From IMG/VR virus record IMGVR_UViG_3300034104_001211, positions 1 through 29,647 of that record: a DNA stretch of 29,647 bases. One strand, given 5' to 3'. The position numbers were made by a program, and so were the translations under genes. The notes under the pieces are model-generated. The model ran no database searches, was not told where the DNA came from, and saw nothing but the letters and a program-made list of their open reading frames with translations. Positions 19,742 through 28,636 of the stretch are shown here, piece after piece; position 1 is the first letter of the stretch; the number at the start of each line of letters is the position of its first letter. The DNA is from a virus.

Positions 19742-20886
19742 TGTTCACTACCGGAGTACTTTATAAAGCCAATTTAGATGCCAAAGAGGATATTATAGTT
19801 AATCAAGGGGGGACTTCTTCTGGTAAAACCTACTCTATTCTCCAGGTGCTATTTACTTTTGCAGTAAGTCAGCCTAATTTGGTTATAACTGTAGCCGGTC
19901 AAGATATACCTAACTTAAAAGCTGGTGCGTTAAGAGATGCTATCACTATTTGGAGCTCAAGCGAGGAATTAAAGCAATTAGTCAAGGAATATAACAAGTC
20001 GGATAGGATATTTACCTTTCAATCTGGAAGTATAATAGAGTTTAAGAGCTATGATGATGCTCAAGATGCCAAGAATGGTAAAAGGGACTACTTATTTATC
20101 AATGAGGCTAATGGGGTGCGTTATGATGTATTTAACGAGCTTTACATGCGTACTAAAGTCAAAACCTATATTGACTACAATCCAAATGAGGCTTTTTGGG
20201 TGCATGAGAAGCTATTAGGACAGCCAAATGTTAAATTAATTATATCCGACTACAGACACAATCCATTTATAGACAAGAAGTTAGTTGAAAAAATTGAAAA
20301 TCTTAAGGAAGTTGATCTTGAATTGTGGAAAGTATATGCCAGAGGAATGACTGGCAAGATAGAGGGGTTAGTATTTAGAAACTATACAAGATGTGCAAAT
20401 ATACCAAGTGAGGCTCAACTTATAGGTTATGGCTTGGACTTTGGGTTTACAAACGATCCAAGTGCGTGTGTTGGTGTTTGGAGGTATAATGGAGAGCTTT
20501 ATATTAAGGAGTTTGTCTATGAAAGACAATTGACAAATCCAATGTTAGCTGATAAGTTAAAAGAGCAAGGCATTACTTCGGTTATAGCAGATAGTTCCGA
20601 GCCTAAATCTATTCAAGAGTTATTTAATTGTGGTATCAATGCAAGTGGGGTTAAGAAAGGAGCTGACTCGGTAAGGGCTGGTTTAAACCTACTCAAAGGC
20701 TATAAAATGAATATTACAAACGATAGTACTAATCTTTTAAGAGAGTTAGCAAGTTACAAGTGGAAGCAAAAGAATGGCGAAATGCTGAATGAAGTTATAG
20801 GAATGAATGACCACGCAATTGATGCTTTAAGATATGTGGCACTTACTTACCTACAAGGTGGGTTTGGGCAATACTCCTTTTCGTAA
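19741..20886 (+). CDS. terL: Terminase large subunit
   Basis: This 381-residue packaging motor has an N-terminal ATPase with Walker A GGTSSGKT (23-30), an adenine/coupling region near VAGQDIPNLK, and Walker B YLFINE (117-122). The C-terminal RNase H-like nuclease has Asp233 in GLDFGFTNDP, Asp284 in VIADSSEP, and Asp357/Asp361 in NDHAIDALRY. Length is at the short end for the family (usually 400-550), of the PBSX/Terminase_3 kind. It follows the small subunit and opens the virion module. Confidence 0.93.
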   Translation: MFTTGVLYKANLDAKEDIIVNQGGTSSGKTYSILQVLFTFAVSQPNLVITVAGQDIPNLKAGALRDAITIWSSSEELKQLVKEYNKSDRIFTFQSGSIIEFKSYDDAQDAKNGKRDYLFINEANGVRYDVFNELYMRTKVKTYIDYNPNEAFWVHEKLLGQPNVKLIISDYRHNPFIDKKLVEKIENLKEVDLELWKVYARGMTGKIEGLVFRNYTRCANIPSEAQLIGYGLDFGFTNDPSACVGVWRYNGELYIKEFVYERQLTNPMLADKLKEQGITSVIADSSEPKSIQELFNCGINASGVKKGADSVRAGLNLLKGYKMNITNDSTNLLRELASYKWKQKNGEMLNEVIGMNDHAIDALRYVALTYLQGGFGQYSFS

Positions 20887-20903
20887 GGTACTTTCTATTT
20901 TTT

Positions 20904-20919
20904 ACCTATTTAAAATAAA
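20904..20919 (+). repeat. 16-nt intergenic repeat, copy 2
   Basis: ACCTATTTAAAATAAA is identical to 3614-3629. It lies between the terminase stop (20886) and the tail chaperone ATG (20936). Both copies are non-coding and sit 6-17 nt before a virion gene. Confidence 0.4.
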
Positions 20920-20935
20920 CTACAACAATTAATTT

Positions 20936-21589
20936 ATGAGCAAAATGGATTGGCACTCCGTGTCCGTATATCAGTTTCAACAATTGGAACAACTTAAAAC
21001 AGATGATAATTTTGAGGCTATCGTTAAGGTAGTAGCAATTCTATATAACTTGACTGAAAAGCAAGTAGATGCTATGCCCATGAACGAATTTAACAAAAAG
21101 TGCAAGGAGATTGAATTTATCTATAAAGAGCAATTACCGAGCAAAACTTGTAAATATATCAAAGCAAATGGCAATGTTTATCGTTTTATTCCAGATATAA
21201 GAGAAATAAGAGTAGGTGGGACTGGTAGATATATAACAACTAAATACTTTCAAAGGGACGTAGTACAGAACTTGCATAGGATTGCAGCTTCAATGGTAAT
21301 GCCACAAAAGAAAAGCTGGTTTGGATATAGGGATTTAAAATACCAAGACCAAGACCACGATATATATGCAGATGATTTATTGAGTGCATCAATCGTAGAG
21401 GTTTACGGAATGGTTGTTTTTTTTTGCAAAGTATATCTAAACTGGATGGACAATTCAAAGGACTATTTGGAGAGCCTATTGAAAGCAGCGAAGATGAGCC
21501 AATCCGAGTCCGAGAAAGTGGTAAACGATTTATGGACACTTATGGCTGGATCTATCAAGCAGCAATTGTTGCCGAACACGAAAGAGTAA
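20936..21589 (+). CDS. Tail assembly chaperone (G-like, zero-frame product)
   Basis: This 217-residue protein begins with the pattern of tail assembly chaperones: WHSVSVYQFQQLEQLKTDD, then AILYNLTEKQVDAMPMNEF. Such chaperones bind the tape measure protein and recruit tube subunits. After residue 163 the frame crosses a run of nine T's (21417-21425), where ribosomes can slip to -1. The zero-frame C-terminus (54 residues, YLESLLKAAKMSQSESEKVV) is helical. The arrangement mirrors lambda G and GT upstream of the tape measure gene, although here three tail genes intervene. Confidence 0.75.
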   Translation: MSKMDWHSVSVYQFQQLEQLKTDDNFEAIVKVVAILYNLTEKQVDAMPMNEFNKKCKEIEFIYKEQLPSKTCKYIKANGNVYRFIPDIREIRVGGTGRYITTKYFQRDVVQNLHRIAASMVMPQKKSWFGYRDLKYQDQDHDIYADDLLSASIVEVYGMVVFFCKVYLNWMDNSKDYLESLLKAAKMSQSESEKVVNDLWTLMAGSIKQQLLPNTKE

Positions 21590-21696
21590 AATTGGATGAG
21601 GTATACGATATGCCGGTACTTCAATTCTTAAATAATTTAGCATATTTGAAAGCGAAACAAGATTACGAGCAACAACAGATTAAAAATTTAAAATAA
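21376..21696 (+). CDS. -1 frameshift extension of the tail chaperone (T-like part)
   Basis: This frame is -1 relative to the chaperone and is open from 21376 to a TAA at 21694-21696. It has no ATG before 21532. Slippage on T-TTT-TTT at 21418-21424 would join residue 163 of the chaperone to 90 further residues (QSISKLDGQFKGLFGEPIES, RFMDTYGWIYQAAIVAEHER, LQFLNNLAYLKAKQDYEQQ), giving about 253 residues. The extension looks like real protein and ends directly before the next gene's ATG. About 165 nt are coded in both frames. A homopolymer sequencing error is the main alternative. Confidence 0.7.
   Translation, partial: FIECINRRGLRNGCFFLQSISKLDGQFKGLFGEPIESSEDEPIRVRESGKRFMDTYGWIYQAAIVAEHERVKLDEVYDMPVLQFLNNLAYLKAKQDYEQQQIKNLK
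21417..21425 (+). promoter_or_regulatory. Slippery run for programmed -1 frameshift
   Basis: Nine consecutive T's. In the zero frame the codons are GTT TTT TTT TGC, so tandem Phe codons can re-pair perfectly after a -1 slip. It lies at the point where the two overlapping chaperone frames must join. Confidence 0.65.
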
Positions 21697-22332
21697 ATGG
21701 CTTCAATATATTCATTTGGCGAAAGTAAAAAGGACTTCCTCACAACCGGTAAAATGGATGAGGTAGATACTTTATTAGCTACTTATGCCCAAATATTTAT
21801 TGAGTCAGCACAAAGAAACTTAAGAAGCCAAAAAAAGATAGTAACTGGGGAGCTTATGAATATGACTTTTGATGTCAAATTTATGGGCAAAGGATATGAG
21901 CTTACATTGGGATATCCTAAAGACAGTAAAGCTGCAGAATATTGGGACTATGTGAATAAGGGTGTTGCTGGATATGGTAAGCAAATAAGTGGGAGTCCTT
22001 ATAATTTTAAAAGCCCATTTGCAAATAAGAAAATGGCTGGGGCTATTCTTATGTGGATTAGGAGAAATTCAATTAGACCAACTGAAAAAAAGAAGCTATC
22101 TGGCTTAGAAAAGAAGAGAAAATCAATAAGAAAATTAGCTACTGAGGCTAATAGTGTTAAGCAATTAGCTTATGCAATATCAACTAAAATAAAACGAGAG
22201 GGTATTAAGCCATCTAAATACTTTGACAATGCTTTAAGGTTATTTAATTCAGCTAAATTTAAAAGTGATTTAGCAGAAGCAGTAGGCTTTGAGGTGCAAG
22301 TAGTAATTAAAAATTCATGGGAAAATAAATAA
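21697..22332 (+). CDS. Neck / tail-completion protein (HK97 gp10-like)
   Basis: This 211-residue basic protein has ALTLGYPKD-like strands (YELTLGYPKDSKAAEYWDYV), then VNKGVAGYGKQISGSPYNFK and GAILMWIRR. A Lys-rich helical middle leads to AYAISTKIKREGIKPSKYF. The pattern resembles gp10-type neck proteins of Bacteroidota phages. It starts directly at the end of the chaperone extension. Tail completion or head closure is likely. The call rests on pattern recall and location. Confidence 0.55.
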   Translation: MASIYSFGESKKDFLTTGKMDEVDTLLATYAQIFIESAQRNLRSQKKIVTGELMNMTFDVKFMGKGYELTLGYPKDSKAAEYWDYVNKGVAGYGKQISGSPYNFKSPFANKKMAGAILMWIRRNSIRPTEKKKLSGLEKKRKSIRKLATEANSVKQLAYAISTKIKREGIKPSKYFDNALRLFNSAKFKSDLAEAVGFEVQVVIKNSWENK

Positions 22333-22334
22333 AT

Positions 22335-23507
22335 ATGCCATCAATATTACAAGGAAATTACACAGTAGGGCAAATGAGGTCATTATACAGACCTTTAATT
22401 CATGCTTTTGGAGAGAATACAGTTACTCCTTTACCTTATTCTTATAACAGATTTATATTTGATATTTATATCAACGGAGTAATGGTTTTAAGAGAGTTTA
22501 AAGCTATTACTTTTGATGCTACAATCTATGCTTATATAGACGTATCTCCTATTATAAAAAACTACATTTCATCAACTATAAGCACTTCATACCCAGCGTT
22601 TATACAATATCAAGTTAAATGTGGGGTTGAGGACTTAAGTGGGAATATAACTACAAACGTAGCTACAGATACTTCAATAGCTTGGTATGGTTACCCATCG
22701 TTTAGTAATGACTCTTTATTAACTGATTTAGGGTTGGTTTCTTATGCTGGTGCAGCTCCTTTGTATTTAAGTACAAATAGGTATAGAGTAATTAATTCTT
22801 ATGGGAATTACTCGGTTTATGTTCCTATATTCAAATCTCAAACCTATGTAGGAGGTACAGTTAATTTTGGTACAATAGCAAGTCCAAGTACTTATACATT
22901 TAATGACTCTTTAAATGCTGTAGGTGTTTACAATGCTAAATTAACAAGCTCAATATTATTTGGAGATGCAAGTAAAGTATTATTTGATGTTGATGGCGAT
23001 GCTTTCAATAATGTACTTAATAATACTACAGTAAATGTAAACTTCAATTGCACAAAGAATAATCCAGTAATGATACACTTTCTAAACTCAATGGGTGGGT
23101 TTGAGAGCTTCTTATTCTCTGGCGTTAATCGTGTAAATACAAACATAGAGCGTAATGCTATAAATAAATTAGGATTAACTACTACTTTGACTGCAAGTGG
23201 TTTAGATAGAGGGGTAAATATTAGCCGAGTAGCTAATTCAATAATAGCAGAGGGCAAAGTCAACTACAATAACACAATGACTCATAAAATGAGGTTAATA
23301 AGCGACTATGTTAGCGAAACTGACTTTTTATGGTTAAGAGAATTACTTGCTTCTCCTTTAGTTTATGCTCAAATAGATAACAATACAACCATGATACCTG
23401 TTACAATTGAAACAAGCGATTGGGCAGAGAAAAAACAAGGGGCTGACAAGATATTCAATTTAGAAATAGATATACTTTTAGGAACACAATCAAGCCAATT
23501 AAGATAA
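22335..23507 (+). CDS. Tail / baseplate protein
   Basis: This 390-residue beta-rich protein has RPLIHAFGENTV and FDIYINGVMVLREFKA near the start, then YIDVSPIIKNYISS, a layout I recall in tail-tip proteins of Bacteroidota phages. The C-terminal third contains NVNFNCTKNNPVMIHFLNSM and LRELLASPLVYAQIDN. There is no membrane segment. The stop shares a base with the ATG of the next gene, so the two probably act together in the tail tip or adhesion device. The exact role is unknown. Confidence 0.65.
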   Translation: MPSILQGNYTVGQMRSLYRPLIHAFGENTVTPLPYSYNRFIFDIYINGVMVLREFKAITFDATIYAYIDVSPIIKNYISSTISTSYPAFIQYQVKCGVEDLSGNITTNVATDTSIAWYGYPSFSNDSLLTDLGLVSYAGAAPLYLSTNRYRVINSYGNYSVYVPIFKSQTYVGGTVNFGTIASPSTYTFNDSLNAVGVYNAKLTSSILFGDASKVLFDVDGDAFNNVLNNTTVNVNFNCTKNNPVMIHFLNSMGGFESFLFSGVNRVNTNIERNAINKLGLTTTLTASGLDRGVNISRVANSIIAEGKVNYNNTMTHKMRLISDYVSETDFLWLRELLASPLVYAQIDNNTTMIPVTIETSDWAEKKQGADKIFNLEIDILLGTQSSQLR

Positions 23508-25756
23508 TGGTTACACAAATATTTGTAGAGGGTTTTGAGTTAGATTTAACAGATGATATAGCTTGTGAATTAAGCTATGTTATAGATGATGTAAAGGACT
23601 TCGGAAGTAAGAATACGAGCTATTCAAAGACAATCGTAATACAAGGCACTCAAAGGAATAATAAGGTATTTAATCATATCTCCGAGCTTGGTAGATTTTT
23701 GGCTATTGAGAACTTAAATACTTCTGCTCCGAATGTAAATGAGAATTATACTGCAGCCATTGGAAGCAATTGCGTTATATTAGTAGATAATATTCAAATC
23801 TTTAAAGGCAAATTAAGAGTTTTAGAGGTTGTAAGATATGCTAATCATGTAGAATACGAGTGTGCAGTATTTGGTGAGTTAGGTGGCTTTTATTACGAGT
23901 TAAGCAAAGGCACAACAGATAGTATTTCAAATATTTCAAATGGCGTTAGCTTATTAGAAAATCTTGATTTTACAGATTTAAACCATGATTGGAATTATAC
24001 TAATATGGTTGCATCTTGGACAAATAGAAATACAAGTCCAGGCGTTGGGTACTTTTATCCTTTAATTGATTATGGGAAAGTAGCACAAACTTCAACAAGA
24101 AACCATTTTTATGATCAAGCATTAAGACCGGCAATATATGTAAAGGAATATATAGATAGAATATTCAGCTCGGTAGGCTATACTTATGACTGCTCATTCT
24201 TTGAGTCGGACTTTTTCAAGACCTTAATTATACCTAACAATGATGATAGATTAAAAGTACAAGTTTCTAATTTATTAGATTTAGGTAGTAATTATAGCAC
24301 TACATTTAGTTCTTCTCCTTATACATTATTATGGTATACTGGTAGCTTTAGAGATTTTAATTCAATAGGAAGTGGGCAATATCAATATGTAGGAGCTAAT
24401 CCGTTAGCAAACCTTAATTTTAATTTTGGTTTTGATATGCGATTTTCTCTTGGACCAGGCACTTATTCATTTGAGCTTTGGAAGAATGGTGCTTATCTAC
24501 AAACTTTAGATAGCTTCAATACGAGTGGATTTCCTACTGGTCCTAACTTTAATTTTAGATACCTTAAAAACATATCTACAACGCTATCAATAGCAGTAAA
24601 TGATATCTTTAAGGTTAATATTTTATATACTCCGTCTGGTGGTGGCAGTTTTAATGTAGGTTTGGACGTTTATATTAACTCTTGGACAATTGACTCTCCG
24701 GTTAAGGTATTAACTCAAGCATATATAGATGACACTATTGTAATGAAATATGCAGTACCTAAAAACATTAAAGTATCGGACTTCTTTACTTCAATACTTA
24801 AAATGTTTAATCTATATGTAATTGAGGACAAGTTTATTCCTAAAAGATTGATTATTACTCCATATATAGATTTTTATACAAATGAGGCTTTAGATTGGAC
24901 TGATAAAATAGATAGAAGTCAAGAGATTAGATTAAAGCCTATGGGCGAATTGAATGCAAGAGTATTTAATTTTAAATTCAAGAATGATGATGCTTACTGG
25001 AATAAAACCTATAAAGAGAAATATAACGAGGGTTATATGGACTTTACCTATGATAGTGAGTATGAATATGCTAAAGACAAGGAAGATTTAGAAGTTATTT
25101 TTGCAAGTACTGTAAACTATGCTCCGGTTGGTGAGCCTAAAATAGTACCGGCTTTATATAAAGAGGGCAACTTTGCAGATGAGAGTATTACTTCAAGTAA
25201 TATCCGTATCCTACAAACTAAAATGTTGACAGTTTCTCATTGGGATATTAGAGATAGCTCCGGTGGTAACTTACAAACCAATATACATCAATTCCCTTAT
25301 GCTGGTATGTGGGAGCACCCAACTGTTCCAGATAATGGCACTTACTTTCAATCGTTAGGCTGGGCATCTCCAAAAGAGATTTATTACACGATTACCGGCA
25401 CATCGGTAAACTATGGTTTATTCAATGCTTTCTGGAGTCCTTACTTTGCAGAAATTACTGATCCTAATAGTATTATCCTTACTGCTCACTTTTGGCTGAC
25501 AATGATGGATATTAGAACATTAGATTTCAGTAAAAACATACTTATAGATGGAACTATATGGAGAATAAACAAAATTGACAATTATAATCCTTTATTAAGC
25601 GTACCTACAAAAGTAGAGTTATTAAAAGTAATAGATAACACTTTTGACTACAATCAATATGTAGCTGGTTATAAAGATAGATTGAATTTGGCTGGTGCAT
25701 TCTACGAGGGCGAGGCTTGTTTGGTAAATAAAATAAATAATTTAGAACTTATATAA
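23507..25756 (+). CDS. Large tail / baseplate protein
   Basis: This 749-residue protein has an N-terminal domain (about 1-140) with IFVEGFELDLTDDIACELSY and KNTSYSKTIVIQGTQRN, typical of baseplate proteins in Bacteroidota phages as I recall. A DYGKV..RPAIYVKEYIDRIF segment follows near 180-220, then a long beta-rich middle and a DFSKNILIDGTIWRINKIDN motif near the end. It lies directly before the tape measure gene and shares a base with the upstream tail gene, so it is probably a tail-tip or hub component. No enzymatic motif seen. Confidence 0.65.
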   Translation: MVTQIFVEGFELDLTDDIACELSYVIDDVKDFGSKNTSYSKTIVIQGTQRNNKVFNHISELGRFLAIENLNTSAPNVNENYTAAIGSNCVILVDNIQIFKGKLRVLEVVRYANHVEYECAVFGELGGFYYELSKGTTDSISNISNGVSLLENLDFTDLNHDWNYTNMVASWTNRNTSPGVGYFYPLIDYGKVAQTSTRNHFYDQALRPAIYVKEYIDRIFSSVGYTYDCSFFESDFFKTLIIPNNDDRLKVQVSNLLDLGSNYSTTFSSSPYTLLWYTGSFRDFNSIGSGQYQYVGANPLANLNFNFGFDMRFSLGPGTYSFELWKNGAYLQTLDSFNTSGFPTGPNFNFRYLKNISTTLSIAVNDIFKVNILYTPSGGGSFNVGLDVYINSWTIDSPVKVLTQAYIDDTIVMKYAVPKNIKVSDFFTSILKMFNLYVIEDKFIPKRLIITPYIDFYTNEALDWTDKIDRSQEIRLKPMGELNARVFNFKFKNDDAYWNKTYKEKYNEGYMDFTYDSEYEYAKDKEDLEVIFASTVNYAPVGEPKIVPALYKEGNFADESITSSNIRILQTKMLTVSHWDIRDSSGGNLQTNIHQFPYAGMWEHPTVPDNGTYFQSLGWASPKEIYYTITGTSVNYGLFNAFWSPYFAEITDPNSIILTAHFWLTMMDIRTLDFSKNILIDGTIWRINKIDNYNPLLSVPTKVELLKVIDNTFDYNQYVAGYKDRLNLAGAFYEGEACLVNKINNLELI

Positions 25757-25757
25757 A

Positions 25758-27683
25758 ATGGCAGAAAATATAGTAGGAATAAAAATTGAGGTTGGTGGCA
25801 AAGAGCAAGTTGTTAGCTCAATGGGAGAACTTCGCAAGGTCTTAAAAGATTTGAAGTTTGAGCAATTATCACTATCGGAGCAATTTGGTGCAACTTCGGA
25901 ACAAGCTATCAATGCAGCTAAAAGAATAAAAGAATTAGAAGATAGAGTTAATCAAGCAAAAGAAGCTACAGACCAATTTGATCCTGGACAAAGATTTCAA
26001 GCATTTTCAACTGCAGCTTCACAATTAGCCGGAGCATTCGGTGCAGTTCAAGGGGCAATGGCTCTTGTTGGTATTGAAAGTGAAGATTTGCAAAAGCAAC
26101 TTGTAAAAATACAAGGTGCAATGGCATTATCTCAAGGGTTGAATCAAATAGCAGATTTAGGAAAATCTTTTGATCAATTAAAGATTACTGCAGTTAATAC
26201 TTTTAGAGTAATAAAAGCTGAAATTGGAGCTACTGGTATTGGAGCAGTAATATTAGGGATAAGTGCTGCAGTTGTTTTGCTTATTGAAAATTTTGATGAG
26301 CTTGGAGGCGTTACAGAAGATGTTACCAGAAAAAACAAAGCTTATGCAGACACTTTAGAAGAAACAAATACTGCAACAACAGATGCTATTAAAAATGTTA
26401 ATAAAGTAAAAATAGCATTTGATGAAGCAAAAACTGGAGTAATTACAAAGAAAGATGCTTTAAATATATATAATGAAACTTTAGGAGATGCTTTAGGGAA
26501 AACTAATAGTTTAGAAGTTGCAGAAAAGAACTTAAATAGCAAAGCTCAAGCATTTATAACTGCTACAATGCTAAAAGCTCAAGCAAATGCAATGTATGCT
26601 CAATCTGCTAAATTACAAGCTGAAGCTCTAACTGCTGGACAAAAAGATAATGTTTCTTGGTGGGAAAAAAGTTTAGCTGCAGTAAATAGCTTTTTTACAA
26701 ATGGTATTGTAACTTATAAAACTTCATTAGCATCTTATCAAGCCATTAACACTCAAGAGATTAGAGATGGTTTGAAAAAGCAAAGTGATATAGTACTTAA
26801 AGAGGCTGATAAATTAACAAACGAAGCTGAAAAAAAGCAAAAAGAAGCTGGTATAAAATTAGGTGTAAAGGCTGATGATAATACAGAAATTAAAAAAGAA
26901 AAAACAAAACAAGAAAAATTACAAGAATTATTAGATGAATATAAATTAAACAATAGAAGAAGAGATGCTGACCAATTAGTTGAGTTAGATAATCAATTAA
27001 AAGAAGAGATTGATGCAAATAAAAAAGCAAATGAGCAACAAGCTGCTGATGATGCAGCTGCAGCAACGGAGAGATTAAATATTCAAATAAGAACAGTAAA
27101 AATTCGTGAAGCATATAAGAAAAAAGAACACGATTTAGAAAAAGCAAGATTTGAAGAAAGTTTAAAATGGGCAACTACATATGCAGAATCAGCTAAAGGC
27201 TTATCCGATGCTTTATATGCTGCTAAATTAGAAGGTGTTGAAAAAGGAAGTAAGGAAGAGCAAGAGATATTAAAAAAGCAATTTGAAACTAACAAGAAAA
27301 TACAAATAGCTCAAACGATTATAAGTGGATTGAATGGTGTTGTAAATGCTTTAGCTGCAAAATCTGTACTTCCAGAGCCATTTGGGGCAATAGCAAGAGG
27401 CGTAAATGCTACTATGATAGGAGCTACAACTGCTGCAACTGTATCTAAAATTGCTCAACAACAATTCGGTGGTACTACCGGAAGCATGAGCGTATCTGGT
27501 GGAGCTGGTGGCAATGCACCTATGACTCCAAGCGTACCTATACAACAAACTGTAACTCAATTAAATCAAGGCACAATAAACGCACTAGGAAACCAAGCTA
27601 TAAAAGCATACGTTTTAGAAAGCGATGTAACAAATTCACAAAATAGAGTAACAAGAATACTTAATTCAAGTCGCTTTAAATAA
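25758..27683 (+). CDS. Tape measure protein
   Basis: This 641-residue protein has the hallmarks of a tail-length ruler: an N-terminal assembly segment (ELRKVLKDLKFEQLSLSEQF), long coiled coils (about 40-75 and 345-520, Lys/Glu/Gln rich), and hydrophobic stretches (about 155-178 GAVILGISAAVVLLIENF; 515-560 with GLNGVVNALAAK). A Gly-rich region (SMSVSGGAGGNAPMTP) precedes the C-terminus. By the usual 0.15 nm per residue, a tail near 95 nm is predicted. It starts 1 nt after the upstream tail gene. Confidence 0.85.
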   Translation: MAENIVGIKIEVGGKEQVVSSMGELRKVLKDLKFEQLSLSEQFGATSEQAINAAKRIKELEDRVNQAKEATDQFDPGQRFQAFSTAASQLAGAFGAVQGAMALVGIESEDLQKQLVKIQGAMALSQGLNQIADLGKSFDQLKITAVNTFRVIKAEIGATGIGAVILGISAAVVLLIENFDELGGVTEDVTRKNKAYADTLEETNTATTDAIKNVNKVKIAFDEAKTGVITKKDALNIYNETLGDALGKTNSLEVAEKNLNSKAQAFITATMLKAQANAMYAQSAKLQAEALTAGQKDNVSWWEKSLAAVNSFFTNGIVTYKTSLASYQAINTQEIRDGLKKQSDIVLKEADKLTNEAEKKQKEAGIKLGVKADDNTEIKKEKTKQEKLQELLDEYKLNNRRRDADQLVELDNQLKEEIDANKKANEQQAADDAAAATERLNIQIRTVKIREAYKKKEHDLEKARFEESLKWATTYAESAKGLSDALYAAKLEGVEKGSKEEQEILKKQFETNKKIQIAQTIISGLNGVVNALAAKSVLPEPFGAIARGVNATMIGATTAATVSKIAQQQFGGTTGSMSVSGGAGGNAPMTPSVPIQQTVTQLNQGTINALGNQAIKAYVLESDVTNSQNRVTRILNSSRFK

Positions 27684-27703
27684 CATTTAAACTATTTACT
27701 ATT

Positions 27704-28603
27704 ATGAAATATGACTCAAACATTCCATTCTATTACTTGGATATATCAGCCGACTTCTACGATGACAGTGAGGTGGACTTCATCGCACTCGTTGATAAAC
27801 CTGCAATTCAAAAGAATTTCTTAAAGTTTGCTGACTCATTTAGCGACTATCCGGAGAGTGTAAAGAATACTGCTCAAAAGGCTTTAGATTGGGCAGAGGA
27901 AAATGGTTGGGGGACTTGTGGCACTCCGGTAGGAAAAACAAGAGCTAATCAATTAGCAAGTGGAGAGCCAATCTCTTTAGATACTATACAAAGAATGTAC
28001 TCTTATTTAAGCAGACACAAAGTAGATTTAGAAAGTTCTAAAAGCTACGAAGATGGTTGTGGCAAATTAATGTATGATGCTTGGGGTGGCGAAGCTGCTT
28101 TGACTTGGGCAGAGAACAAACTAACAAGCGTTCAAAAAATGAAATTCTCAATCAATGAAGATGAGCAAATCGTTTCTGGTCCTTTAATGTTAAGTGATAC
28201 TCCAATTTATCGTTTTGATGCAAACGGAGAGTATTATGTGGTATTCAATGCAGCTACTATTCAAAAGATAGTACAAAAGTACTTCCAAAAGGGATATCAA
28301 GCAAACGTAAACTTAATGCACGATCCTACTCAAATCGTAGATGGCGTTACTTTATTTGAGAGCTTTATTACTTCAAAGAAAAGAGGCATACAACCAATGG
28401 TCGGATTTGAAGATGCACCAGAGGGTAGTTGGTTTGGTAGCTTCAAAGTAGATAATCCAGAAGTATGGGCTTCTATTAAAAACGGAGATTTTAAAGGTTT
28501 CTCGGTTGAGGGTTTATTTAAGTATAAAAGACCAGAAGAAATGAAAGCCGAGCAAATAAAAGCTCAAATTAAAAACTTACTTGACCAAGTTAAGTTGCAC
28601 TAA
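27704..28603 (+). CDS. Prohead serine protease (XkdF/S78-like) with inserted helical domain
   Basis: This 299-residue maturation protease cleaves scaffold and capsid proteins during head assembly. Protease-like strands occur at 9-42 (DFIALVDKPAIQKNFLKF) and 146-275, with His206 in NLMHDPTQ and nucleophile Ser267 in FKGFSVEG. Between them, at about 50-146, is a helical domain (QKALDWAEENGWGTCGTPVG, then DTIQRMYSYLSRHKVD and DAWGGEAALTWAENK) that I recall in other phage head-protease genes. It lies between the tape measure and scaffold genes. Confidence 0.8.
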   Translation: MKYDSNIPFYYLDISADFYDDSEVDFIALVDKPAIQKNFLKFADSFSDYPESVKNTAQKALDWAEENGWGTCGTPVGKTRANQLASGEPISLDTIQRMYSYLSRHKVDLESSKSYEDGCGKLMYDAWGGEAALTWAENKLTSVQKMKFSINEDEQIVSGPLMLSDTPIYRFDANGEYYVVFNAATIQKIVQKYFQKGYQANVNLMHDPTQIVDGVTLFESFITSKKRGIQPMVGFEDAPEGSWFGSFKVDNPEVWASIKNGDFKGFSVEGLFKYKRPEEMKAEQIKAQIKNLLDQVKLH

Positions 28604-28636
28604 AATTATTGTTCACTAATTAAAATAAAATATATC

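Noticed and set aside
20886-20907. Terminator after the large terminase gene
   Set aside because: AGGTA/TACCT can form only a 5-bp stem with a 12-nt loop and there is no T-run after it, so it is too weak to call.
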